A DNA stretch of 64,000 nt, from NCBI GenBank assembly GCA_016280955.1, contig JAEEHV010000043.1:62001-126000 (forward strand), read 5' to 3'. The notes under the pieces were generated by a model that saw only the letters and a program-made list of their open reading frames with translations, searched no databases and had not been told where the DNA came from. Made by a program: the position numbers and the translations under genes. Each line of letters starts with the position of its first letter. The first letter of the stretch is position 1. Source of the stretch: Candidatus Gastranaerophilales bacterium. GTDB taxonomy: Bacteria > Cyanobacteriota > Vampirovibrionia > Gastranaerophilales > Gastranaerophilaceae. This document shows positions 1-8,700 of the stretch, piece by piece.

Positions 1-57
1 CCATAGCGGGTATGAAATCATTTTCTCCATATAATCAATAAATAAACCTTTGCTCAT
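1..57 (-). CDS. 5' end of an unidentified gene (cut by window edge)
   Basis: Only the first 19 codons lie in the window. They read MSKGLFIDYMEKMISYPLW on the minus strand, from an ATG at 57. A good ribosome binding site (AGAAGGGG) lies just upstream, which is the main reason to believe this is a gene start. It is divergent from the flaG-like gene, and the 90 bp between them must hold both promoters. Too little protein is present to assign a family. Confidence 0.5.
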   Translation of the reverse strand, partial: MSKGLFIDYMEKMISYPLW

Positions 58-147
58 AAATTCCCCTTCTTTTATATGATGTACATATTTGAATTATATC
101 ATAATATAGTAAATAAGTTTACTTTGTAAAGGAAGGTTTATAATTAT

Positions 148-594
148 ATGGGAATGGACGGGTTTTCAATTGCGAATACCGGCATTGTGCAGGATAAGAC
201 ATCTGCTGAAATGAGCAGCAGAGTTGAACAATCTATAGCTGCAGATCCTACAAATTCAAGCCAGCAAGTTCAGGAAGCGGCAACAAACCGGAGAGTTAAC
301 GAAAAAGAAGAAAACGAAGAAGAAAATCAAAAACGAAAAAACCAGCAAAACGACACTTTTCAAGACGGATACGTTGAAGAAAAACAAGAAGATACTGAAT
401 CTGAAATACATGTTGAAGATTTTGAAAACCCAGATAAAAATTTTTATGTTAAACTAAATGTAAAAGATGATATAATAGAATTATATGATAGTTCATCCGA
501 CAGATTGGTAGAAACAATTTCCGGCGCTGAACTGGGAGAACTTGTTCAGAAACTGAACATAGCCTCCGGCATATTTGTTAACAAAAAGGTTTAA
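148..594 (+). CDS. flaG: FlaG-like flagellar protein
   Basis: The 148-residue protein has a low-complexity, strongly acidic/basic first half (about residues 20-90, rich in Glu, Lys, Gln and Asn). It ends in a compact C-terminal domain that fits the FlaG family: a beta hairpin around FYVKLNVKDDIIELYDSSSD, then ETISGAELGELVQKL. FlaG proteins are small, poorly understood flagellar factors that affect filament length and usually lie beside fliD/fliS. Here fliS follows four bases after the stop, which supports the call. The N-terminal half is longer than in a typical FlaG of about 110-130 residues. No fliD is present between flaG and fliS. Confidence 0.72.
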   Translation: MGMDGFSIANTGIVQDKTSAEMSSRVEQSIAADPTNSSQQVQEAATNRRVNEKEENEEENQKRKNQQNDTFQDGYVEEKQEDTESEIHVEDFENPDKNFYVKLNVKDDIIELYDSSSDRLVETISGAELGELVQKLNIASGIFVNKKV

Positions 595-598
595 AAGC

Positions 599-1141
599 AT
601 GCCACCGGGAAATCCTTACGCAAAATACATAAAACAATATCAGGCAAATAACATTAACACCGCAACTCCGGAAAAGTTAATGATAATGTTGTTTGATGCT
701 GCAATTCAATTTTTGCAAAAAGCTAAAACATCTATTGCAGAAAAAAACTTTCAGGAACGCACAACCAACATTGACGGTGCCAGAAAAATTATAAGAGAAC
801 TTATGAGAACAATTGATTTGGAAAACGGAAATGACGTTTCAAAACAACTGTTCAAATTATATAACCGCATGGCAATGAATCTTATAAAAGCAAATGTCCA
901 AAGGGATACCGGTAAAATTGATGAAGTTATTAATGACCTTTCAAATATAAGATGGGGCTTCCAAAAAGCTATTGAAATACAAAGTGGTGTTACGACTATA
1001 GAACAGGCTATGCAGGATCAAACAATGCAGGAGATGGCAATTCAACCGGGTACAATGCCTGAACAAGCAGCTCCGCAAGCAGACATAACTACCGCAGAAA
1101 ATAAACTTACAGCTGAAAATGGAGATAATAATGCAGGATGA
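599..1141 (+). CDS. fliS: Flagellar export chaperone FliS
   Basis: FliS binds flagellin in the cytoplasm and keeps it unfolded for export through the flagellar type III apparatus. The family hallmark is clear near the N terminus: YIKQYQANNINTATPEKLMI followed by MLFDAAIQFLQKA, equivalent to the usual tyrosine-rich start and T-A-S/T-P-E-K-L-I-x-M-L-Y-D. I chose the ATG at 599 over an in-frame TTG at 575, because the TTG lies inside the flaG coding sequence and adds residues not seen in the family. The last 40 or so residues form an unusual Gln/Met/Pro/Ala-rich tail beyond the normal FliS fold. The stop overlaps the start of the next gene by 11 bases. Confidence 0.9.
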   Translation: MPPGNPYAKYIKQYQANNINTATPEKLMIMLFDAAIQFLQKAKTSIAEKNFQERTTNIDGARKIIRELMRTIDLENGNDVSKQLFKLYNRMAMNLIKANVQRDTGKIDEVINDLSNIRWGFQKAIEIQSGVTTIEQAMQDQTMQEMAIQPGTMPEQAAPQADITTAENKLTAENGDNNAG

Positions 1142-1508
1142 ACAGCAGTTTGAACAACTGATGATGCAATACCGACAGCTCAAAAACAGAGCTATGGATA
1201 TTTCTCGTTTAATTGACGGTGAAGATTATGATAGTGCAATAACACTCATTAAAACCCGAGAAGAAATTTTTATCAGCTGCAAATGTATAAGAAGATATCT
1301 TGAACTTACCCCTGAACAAGAACAAGAAATGAATACACTTCTGGACGAGATTAAAGTCATAGAACAAGAAAATATGAGTAAACTTGAAAAAAGCATGAGT
1401 GATGTTCAGGCAGAGCTTTTGATAACTCAAAAATCACAAAAAATTAATAATGCATACCGTAACAGAGATGAAAATGAATCGGGAAGCATGGTAAACTTAA
1501 AGGAATAA
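1131..1508 (+). CDS. FliT-like flagellar chaperone (putative)
   Basis: This 125-residue, largely alpha-helical protein overlaps the 3' end of fliS, the usual place of fliT or a similar small chaperone. The ATG at 1131 is preferred over that at 1119 because GGAG at 1121-1124 sits six bases before it. The sequence (FEQLMMQYRQLKNRAMDISR, then LIDGEDYDSAITLIKTREEI) has the size, charge pattern and 'number of residues per helix' of FliT-type chaperones, but sequence identity in this family is weak. FliT binds FliD and regulates flagellar gene expression in enterics; that role is inferred here only from position. Confidence 0.55.
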   Translation: MQDEQQFEQLMMQYRQLKNRAMDISRLIDGEDYDSAITLIKTREEIFISCKCIRRYLELTPEQEQEMNTLLDEIKVIEQENMSKLEKSMSDVQAELLITQKSQKINNAYRNRDENESGSMVNLKE

Positions 1509-1626
1509 TAACATATATACCCCGTTTTGACAGTTTTACATGCCAGAAACAGCGGCTACAATTTGTCTTGCAAAAATTTATGTGCCTAACATACAGTAAT
1601 ATCAATATTTTTTCAAAAATTAATAC

Positions 1627-1654
1627 TTGCATTCTTTTAATTATCGTATATAAT
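1627..1654 (+). promoter_or_regulatory. Sigma-70-type promoter of the HU gene
   Basis: TTGCAT at 1627-1632 and TATAAT at 1649-1654 are separated by 16 bp, 33 bp upstream of the HU start codon. A strong ribosome binding site (AAGGAG) follows at about 1675. Confidence 0.6.
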
Positions 1655-1687
1655 ACCTCATGTAATACTTAAGAAAGGAGTTTTATA

Positions 1688-1966
1688 ATGAACAAAGAAG
1701 AATTAGTTGCAGAAATCGCAAAAAAATCAAAAGTTACCCTTAAAGAAGCAAATGAAATTTTATCAGCTTTAATTGAAACAGTTGAAAAAACAGTTTCTAA
1801 AGGTAAAAAGGTTACTTTGGTAGGTTTTGGTACTTGGGAACCTCGTAAGAGAGCTGCCAGAAATGGCAGAAATCCTCAAACAGGCAAAGCTATCAAGATT
1901 CCTGCTAAGACTGTTCCGGTATTTTCTGCAGGTAAAAAATTCAAAGAAGTTGTTAACGGCAAATAA
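1688..1966 (+). CDS. hup: HU-family nucleoid DNA-binding protein
   Basis: The gene encodes a 92-residue histone-like protein of the HU/IHF family, a homodimer that bends and compacts DNA. The whole length matches the family. The N terminus MNKEELVAEIAKKSK starts the helical dimerisation body, VTLVGFGTWEPRKRAARNGR is the conserved beta-strand and start of the DNA-gripping arm, and NPQTGKAIKIPAKTVPVFSAG includes the intercalating proline. It is monocistronic, with its own promoter upstream and a strong terminator immediately downstream. Confidence 0.95.
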   Translation: MNKEELVAEIAKKSKVTLKEANEILSALIETVEKTVSKGKKVTLVGFGTWEPRKRAARNGRNPQTGKAIKIPAKTVPVFSAGKKFKEVVNGK

Positions 1967-1988
1967 TTAACGGCTTAAGTATAATTTT

Positions 1989-2027
1989 GCGGCGGTTCAA
2001 ATCAAGATTTGAACCGCCGCCTTTTTT
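1989..2027 (+). terminator. Intrinsic terminator after HU
   Basis: A perfect 15-bp stem (GCGGCGGTTCAAATC at 1989-2003, complement at 2006-2020) has a two-base AA loop and is followed by CTTTTTT. Confidence 0.9.
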
Positions 2028-2061
2028 ATTACTTCATGGTATAATTCATTTGAGGTAAATT

Positions 2062-2757
2062 ATGAATATACTTGTAACAGGTGCATCGAGAGGAATAGGA
2101 AAAGCTATAGCACTCAGCTTAGAGGGTAATATTTATGCATCCGGAAGGAATGAAGAATTACTGAAGTGCTACAAAAATTATATTGTTGCAGATTTATATA
2201 ACAAAAAGGAATTAGAGAATCTGGGGCAATATATTGCTGATAATAAAATTGATGTTTTGATAAATAATGCAGGAGAGTATATTTATTCACCTGTTGAAAA
2301 AATCAGCCCTGAAGAATTGGAGCATATTATAAAAGTAAATTTGGAAGCTCCTTTATATCTGATATCAAAAGCCGTACCTAACATGAAACAAAACAAATGG
2401 GGCAGAATAATAAATATAGGTTCCATAAGCGGTGTAATGGGAGAAGCAAATGCCGCTGCGTATTCAGCATCAAAAGCAGGACTAATCGGTGCTTCAAAAG
2501 CCATTGCGCTGGAACTTGCAGAATACGGAATTACGGCTAATACAATTAATCCGGGCTGGGTAGATACGGATATGGGTAATTCTTCAGCAAATGACGGATG
2601 CTGGACAAAAGAAGAAATAACGGATTGTATTCCCCAAAAACGTTTTGTTTCACCTAATGAAATCGCAGGTATGGTTAAATACTTAATCTCAGAAGAAGCA
2701 AAAGGTGTTACCGGACAATCAATTAACCTTTGTGCAGGTCTGAGTGTCGGTTTCTAG
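2062..2757 (+). CDS. Short-chain dehydrogenase/reductase (SDR)
   Basis: The 231-residue classical SDR uses NAD(P)H to reduce or oxidise an unknown substrate. The cofactor motif TGASRGIG is at residues 6-13, the structural NNAG motif near residue 68, and the catalytic Ser with the YSASK motif (Tyr and Lys) around residues 120-140. NPGWVDTDM follows. It resembles FabG-type 3-ketoacyl-ACP reductases, but a clearer fabG lies at 11930-12661, so this copy probably has another role. TATAAT at 2040-2045 and GAGG before the ATG give it its own promoter and binding site. Confidence 0.85.
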   Translation: MNILVTGASRGIGKAIALSLEGNIYASGRNEELLKCYKNYIVADLYNKKELENLGQYIADNKIDVLINNAGEYIYSPVEKISPEELEHIIKVNLEAPLYLISKAVPNMKQNKWGRIINIGSISGVMGEANAAAYSASKAGLIGASKAIALELAEYGITANTINPGWVDTDMGNSSANDGCWTKEEITDCIPQKRFVSPNEIAGMVKYLISEEAKGVTGQSINLCAGLSVGF

Positions 2758-2834
2758 GCATAAATAATAAATATAACCGCATCCCAAGCATAAATTATAC
2801 TGATATTAAAATCTATCTGTTATATAATTACGTC

Positions 2835-3374
2835 ATGCCATTACTAAAATTATTTCTTATTTTTGTAAAAATCGGAGCCATTCTCCTCGGGGGAGGATAT
2901 GTAATTTTGCCTATTCTGCAAAATGAATTTACAGAGAAGCGCAAAATAATATCCCAAAATGATTTGGTTGAATATTTTGCATTGGCTCAATCACTTCCGG
3001 GAATCGTAGCAGCAAATATATCAATGTTTATAGGTTACAGGCTGCACGGAAAATCAGGAGCATTAACAGCCATGCTTGGAGTTATATTTGTTCCGTTTAT
3101 TTGTATAATACTATTGGCTTCAGTGCTTAATATTTTTTTGGACAACCGGATTGTTCAGGGAATAATGTGGGGAGTGGGAATTGCGGTTATTGCACTTATT
3201 ATGCTGTCAGCAGGAGAAATCTGGAAAAATTCAAAAAGAAATCTTTTTTTCAGCTCAATTTTTTTGCTTTCACTAATTGCACTTTTAATCTTTAAACTTT
3301 CACCCGTCCTGGTAATTATAATTTTTTCAACACTGGGTGTTATTATTAAACTTTTGGGGAGGTGTAGAAAATGA
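2835..3374 (+). CDS. Chromate transporter ChrA family, N-terminal half gene
   Basis: This is the first of a two-gene chromate transporter: 179 residues with about six membrane segments and the family motif GAILLGGGYVILPILQNEF near the N terminus, then ALAQSLPGIVAANISMFIGY. Together with the next gene it forms the equivalent of full-length ChrA, an inner-membrane anion exporter. A longer reading frame starts at 2730 inside the SDR gene, but its extra residues are hydrophilic and unlike the family. The ATG at 2835 is preceded by TATAAT at 2823-2828 and no ribosome binding site, so the message may be leaderless. Whether the substrate is chromate is not shown by sequence. Confidence 0.85.
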   Translation: MPLLKLFLIFVKIGAILLGGGYVILPILQNEFTEKRKIISQNDLVEYFALAQSLPGIVAANISMFIGYRLHGKSGALTAMLGVIFVPFICIILLASVLNIFLDNRIVQGIMWGVGIAVIALIMLSAGEIWKNSKRNLFFSSIFLLSLIALLIFKLSPVLVIIIFSTLGVIIKLLGRCRK

Positions 3375-3901
3375 TATACCTCTTGCTTATATACGAATTT
3401 TTTAAAATAGGTCTGTTTTCATTTGGCGGCGGCTATGCTACAATCCCGTTTTTATACAATATATCCGAAACATACGGATGGTACTCCGTTAAAGAACTTA
3501 CCCACATGATTGCAATAGCTTCAATAACCCCCGGACCTGTCGGGATAAATGTCGCTACTTATGCCGGGCTAAAAACAGCAGGTGTCTTAGGCTCGATAGT
3601 TGCAACAATCGCTGAAATACTGCCCTCATTTATATTAGTTATTATAGTGTCCAAACTTCTTAAAAAATACAGTGAAAACTTTTGCGTAAAATCCTTATTG
3701 GAAACACTGAAACCAATCAGCTGTGCTCTTTTGATTTCCGTTGGAATCGAGCTTTTAAAAACAGAACTTTTCAACATAAAAGCACTAATCCTTTTATCCG
3801 TACTTTTGCTTTTAAGCATTAAATCAAAAAAAGACACAATTTTTTATATGGTCATAGCAGGAGTATGCGGGGCATTAATATATTTATTCAATCCGTTATA
3901 A
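3371..3901 (+). CDS. Chromate transporter ChrA family, C-terminal half gene
   Basis: The second half of the split ChrA-type transporter has 176 residues and five to six predicted membrane helices. It carries the repeated family motif FKIGLFSFGGGYATIPFL at the start and SITPGPVGINVATYAG around residue 55, the counterpart of the motif in the upstream gene. The two halves are homologous and probably insert in opposite orientations. Its ATG overlaps the stop of the first gene (ATGA at 3371-3374), with GGGGAGG as binding site, so the pair is translationally coupled. The gene ends one base before the convergent stator-like gene, with no visible terminator. Confidence 0.85.
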   Translation: MIYLLLIYEFFKIGLFSFGGGYATIPFLYNISETYGWYSVKELTHMIAIASITPGPVGINVATYAGLKTAGVLGSIVATIAEILPSFILVIIVSKLLKKYSENFCVKSLLETLKPISCALLISVGIELLKTELFNIKALILLSVLLLLSIKSKKDTIFYMVIAGVCGALIYLFNPL

Positions 3902-3902
3902 A

Positions 3903-4787
3903 TTACCAAAGTCCTTTATTTGAAGGCAATACCATATCTTCATCATCAGAAACATTTGTTTCAGATTCAATATTTACGGGCTGAAGGTTCTGCTCTTTTG
4001 TTATTTCATGTTTTTTTGTATCAACAGTTTTTTGAACGGGTGCGGCATTTGAAGGAATACCTTCCTTATGCTCTATAACATCAATCTTTTCACCGGCTTC
4101 AATTTCCGCCTTTTTTAAACTCTCACGAAACTCATTTTTTTCTTTCATGATAACTTTTAATTCTACTCTGCGGCTTTTTGCATAATCTTCTTTGCCATTT
4201 GTCATTACAGGGTTTGAATAACTTGCACCCTCAACAACTATCATCTTACGAAGCCTGTTACCATTTACTTTGTTGTACGGAGTATTTGTCATAAAATTTG
4301 CAACCGCATAAGCACGTTTTAAACTCAATTCCATATTTTTCATATATTGCTCATCATCGGAAAAAACACCGCGGTATGTTTGAGAGTCTGTATGCCCCTG
4401 AATAATTATCTTGTCTATATTCTCATTCAAATATTCATTAGAAAAAATAGAATCCAAATATGAAGGTGCAAATTTTGAAAGATACGCACGACCTTTCGGC
4501 GATAGTTCGTAACTGTTTACATCAAACAACTCCAAATCTGAAATTTTAACAACACCTGTTACCGAATCAATCTGAGCGGTAATATTTTGTTTTTCAAGCG
4601 ACTGCTGCAGTGCTGTGGCTGCTTTCTGCTGTTCTGCGGAACGTTGTATTTTTTCGTAATAACTTGTTGCATAAGTATAGAAAAACAACACGATAAAAAC
4701 CAGTACCAATGCTGTCATCAAGTCAGTCATTGTAATCCAGAATATATTGCTCTGATCTTCATTTTCGGATTTTGGTTTTATTCGCAT
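3903..4787 (-). CDS. OmpA/MotB-domain stator protein, ZorB-like
   Basis: The 294-residue protein has one N-terminal membrane helix (about residues 15-40, FWITMTDLMTALVLVFIVLF) containing Asp22, the position of the proton-accepting aspartate of MotB, followed by a short coiled region. A periplasmic OmpA/MotB-like peptidoglycan-binding domain spans about residues 90-215, with IIIQGHTDSQ and SLKRAYAVANFM. The last 80 residues are a disordered acidic tail. Paired with the MotA-like gene upstream, it forms a candidate proton-driven inner membrane motor. The helix sequence (FWI-x-x-TDLMTA) resembles ZorB of Zorya anti-phage systems and also other MotB/OmpA relatives. It is not the flagellar motB in any recognisable flagellar operon. 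Confidence 0.75.
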   Translation of the reverse strand: MRIKPKSENEDQSNIFWITMTDLMTALVLVFIVLFFYTYATSYYEKIQRSAEQQKAATALQQSLEKQNITAQIDSVTGVVKISDLELFDVNSYELSPKGRAYLSKFAPSYLDSIFSNEYLNENIDKIIIQGHTDSQTYRGVFSDDEQYMKNMELSLKRAYAVANFMTNTPYNKVNGNRLRKMIVVEGASYSNPVMTNGKEDYAKSRRVELKVIMKEKNEFRESLKKAEIEAGEKIDVIEHKEGIPSNAAPVQKTVDTKKHEITKEQNLQPVNIESETNVSDDEDMVLPSNKGLW

Positions 4788-4802
4788 TAGTTAAACCTTC
4801 TG

Positions 4803-5687
4803 TTAAAATAATTTATCAATAACGTCACCTTTGCCGTCTTTGCCATATGATTCATTAAGCTTATTCAAACTGTAAAGAATATTTTCAAGGTACGGTGTGG
4901 TTGTTTCAGATATACTAGTTGCAACAGCTTTAGCAAAATCTTCCGGTAATGCCTTCAGAAGTTTTTCATTTGTAGAATTTTGAATTTTTGATTCTTTTAC
5001 CAAATCAATAAGAAACTTCTCGCTTGTAACAACATCAAATAATCTTATTAATTCTTTTTGTATTGCAAGGTAATATGTTTTGCACTTTTTGTTATAAAGA
5101 TTTTTTTCAATAAACATAAATAAAAGCGAAAAACCTACGGCAAAAACGGAACAAAGTGCCGCAATCTGAATATTTGCAATAAGCCCGTTTAATGAACTGG
5201 TTACATTTGTATCATCGGCAAAATTAACCTGAGTAAATGCAATTGCCATCTTTAAAAAAGTAAAAAACGGACCAAGACCGGTTATCAACGTAGGCATGGT
5301 TTGTATAAATCTGTTATTAATCTTTGAAGTAACCAGACTTTCTTCATTAAAAAAGTACGATGCATCAATTGTCAAATAAATATCAGAATTGGCATCAGGA
5401 ACAGCTTTTGCATTTTGTGAAGCAATATAAAGTTTTTCCGGGAATATAAGTGCCTTCTTAAAGTCTTCCCATATTGTCGATGTAAATAAATTATCGGACA
5501 TAAATTGATCTATTTGATTAAATTTATACGATACCTCTTTTTTGTTAAGAGTTTTTAAAAATTCCAATACTTGGCTCAAGTTCTTTTCAACTACATCATA
5601 GCTTTTGAGAACAATCAAAATAAAACTCATAAAAAATGCCGTTATTATAAGAATTGCCGGTTCGGTAATTACATTTAAAAAAGTCAT
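4803..5687 (-). CDS. MotA/ExbB-type proton channel protein, ZorA-like
   Basis: The 294-residue membrane protein has a first helix at about residues 8-28, a cytoplasmic segment with TIWEDFKKAL and ASYFFNEESL, and a helix pair around 130-150 and 170-195 carrying MPTLITGLGPFFTFLK. That W-x-x-F ... FFN-x-E-x-L ... P-x-L-x-TGLG pattern is what I know from ZorA-type MotA relatives. The C-terminal helical tail (residues 200-294) is much shorter than the several-hundred-residue tail of typical ZorA. It lies 15 bp upstream of its MotB-like partner in one operon. The binding site is GGGGGAAG before the ATG. Confidence 0.7.
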   Translation of the reverse strand: MTFLNVITEPAILIITAFFMSFILIVLKSYDVVEKNLSQVLEFLKTLNKKEVSYKFNQIDQFMSDNLFTSTIWEDFKKALIFPEKLYIASQNAKAVPDANSDIYLTIDASYFFNEESLVTSKINNRFIQTMPTLITGLGPFFTFLKMAIAFTQVNFADDTNVTSSLNGLIANIQIAALCSVFAVGFSLLFMFIEKNLYNKKCKTYYLAIQKELIRLFDVVTSEKFLIDLVKESKIQNSTNEKLLKALPEDFAKAVATSISETTTPYLENILYSLNKLNESYGKDGKGDVIDKLF

Positions 5688-5733
5688 AAAATCTTCCCCC
5701 TTATAAAGTATAGCATAATGTGTAATTTTAAGC

Positions 5734-5739
5734 TATAAT
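5734..5739 (+). promoter_or_regulatory. -10 box next to the start codon (leaderless candidate)
   Basis: TATAAT ends seven bases before the ATG at 5747, and there is no purine-rich binding site in between. Transcription starting 6-8 bases after the box would begin at or next to the start codon. Confidence 0.5.
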
Positions 5740-5746
5740 TTTTAGC

Positions 5747-8700
5747 ATGGAATGTCCAAAATGCCATAAAATTATTGATGATAAAGCAACTGTTTGTCCG
5801 CATTGCCGTAAGGTTTTATCTCTTATTTGCCCAAATTGTCAGACAATAAGTAAAACCTCTGTTTGTAAAAAATGCGGATATATAATTCTTGAAAAATGCA
5901 CAAAATGCGGAAGAATGGTTCCCACAACGCAAGAAAAATGCAAGTGCGGCTTCAGTGTATCATCGAGTGTTGCATGCAACGAATGCGAAACAGATGAATT
6001 TGCATACGTTTTAATAAAGTTTGCCGGACTTAAAAACATACGTGAAAATCTGGCTTCTCAGGAGTTATATTCAAAATTTCTTATAAGACTGAAGAATCTG
6101 TTAATTTCTCAACTAAAAGGCATTGACGGCTACATAATCAACTATGGCAATAATTATGCAATCAATTTTAACAAAGAGCTTTCATTCCCTACATCAGCAA
6201 ATAAAGCTGTAAGATTGGGATTAAAGCTGATAAATGCATTTACTAACCTCAATGCAAAAGTCATTGATGAATTGGGTACTCAGCTGAAAATGACAGTAAC
6301 AATAATGAAAAAACAGTCAGATGAACTACTGGACTATAAATCACCTGAGAATAACGTTAAATTATTAATGATAAAAAAAGATTCAAAAAAATACCTTAAA
6401 GGAATGCAGCTGATTATTGACCAATTCGTAAATGATTCCGTATCACAAGACTACAAAACCGACTCTCTGTACAGCATAGAACTAAACGGAAATTCTGTTA
6501 TGTATTATGAGGTTATTCTTGATAATTATGTACTTCCGCCGGGACAGGAATCCGACAAACCGGAACAAGCTTCATACCAGGAATTAAAAAAGAAAACTAA
6601 TAAAGAAGCCGAAAATAATGAAAATGATATTCATGGCTTTAAAGTATTTGATATCAGTGCAAAATGCAAATTCGAAAACTCAGCTGCAAATACTGTATTT
6701 TCAGCACTTACACCCGATAAAAAAATAATAACAATCCGCTCACCGTTGGAGCTTGGAATAAAAACATCAGATCTTATCGAACATTATAAATTAAAAGGTT
6801 TAAATCCGCTGATTGTTGTTTGTAATGAAGAATTAGAATATAAACCATGGGGATTTTTTGAAACTTTATACAAAGAATTTTTCGGACTTTCTGCAGCAAA
6901 TAAGCTGATTAAACCTGATGACAGCAGAAAATTTTACAGTTCTATTGAAGACCTAATTAAAATGGTACCAGTTAATGCAAATACCGCAGAAGATGCAAGA
7001 TTCAGATATATGGAGGATTTTTGTAACTTCATAAAATCCCTCAAAGACACTGTTATTATTGTTGACGGTTTCGAACATCTTGATGACACATCCATACAAA
7101 CTCTGGAATTATATTTTGATAAATATACAAATATTAATGTAAATTTTGTGTTTATTACAGATTCGGAGACCGGTGTTCATAATAAAATCAAAGGTTTAAT
7201 GCGTACATCAACATTTACTGAAATCACACTTCAAAAAATCGGCATAGATTCACTTCTTTCCGATATAAAAGAAGATGCTTCTGATTTTATTGATTCTTTC
7301 TATTTTGAAAAAATCAAAGAAAATTTTGCCGGCTCCAAACTGTATTTTGAAAATGCAATTCAATACCTGATGAGCAAAGATGTTCTTATCAACTTTGAAA
7401 ATAAACTGATAATAAAAAATAACAGTTCATTTTTAATACATAAAGACTTAAAATCTCTGCTGAAAACAAGGTTAAAAACACTGTCCAAGCATCAGGATGC
7501 TTCAATGATACTTGCCTACTCAATGTTTTTAGGTTACAGAATTGACATTCAGCTGCTTGAAGCCCTTGGTATAAAAGATGTTGACAAGAATGTGGAATTA
7601 CTGATAAAAGAAGGGTTTGTATATAAAAAAGGAGATTTTATATATATAAATAATTATTTACTTCTCAAGCCGGTTATCAGTGATTCATTAAAACAGGATG
7701 TTATTGAATTTTTAGCAAAAAATTTAATGTCTAAAATCGGTAATTTAACAGATAATACAACCTTATTCAGATTAATGGGCATTACCGGCTTATACAAAGA
7801 GGAATATCTGATTTTATGGAAAAATGCACAATTTGCAATTTCTGTCGGCGACTATGATGCATATCTGAAAAATTGTTTAGGATTTTTGGCTATCATAGAC
7901 AGAATTAGTGAAAACATTTCTACCGAGGATATTGAAAATAATAAAAAAGAAGTTTTCCAGAATATTTTAATGAGTTTGTATTCATATTCTCCGTCGAAAA
8001 TATATTCAATAGAGAATATCTTGCTTATTGATGCAATGAAAGAACAAGATGATGAAAAAATAGTTAAACTTTCTAATCTGATGCTTCAGGGTGCATTAAT
8101 TTCCTCAAATTACACTGATGCATTGACTTTACTGCATAACATTCTGACAAGAATGCCTAATCCGTCACTTATTGTTGACGGAGCGGTCAATACAAGATTT
8201 TTGCTGCTGTCTCTGGTAAATATAGAAATATTGTTTAACATAGGAGATTTCAAACGTTGTATAGAGATCGGTGAAGAACTTTTAGAAGTAATTCACTCGG
8301 ATATTATTGAAAAAATAAAACCTGCAAACTTCTCAACAAACTTATTTGTAGAACATTTAATGGAAACCTTCAGACTGGTTGCTTTCGCAAAACTTCTTAC
8401 CTGCGAACAGAATTTAGCTGAATTTTTCGAAAAAATTAAAGTTTGCTTTAGAGAAGATTTACCTGATAAAAACTGTATTTATGACATAAAGAATTTCCTT
8501 AACGGACAAAGTTTTGCACCTTCTAATATTGAAGATGCCACAGCATTTTCCAAGATAATTTATTTAATTATGCAGGAATTTTCAGAACTCAAAGATGACT
8601 ATAAAAAATTTGCACAAAACATATATCAGGCAAAATTACTTGCTGCAGATATACATCAGATACAACTTGAATACTTCTGCGACATATTAATTGCACACTC

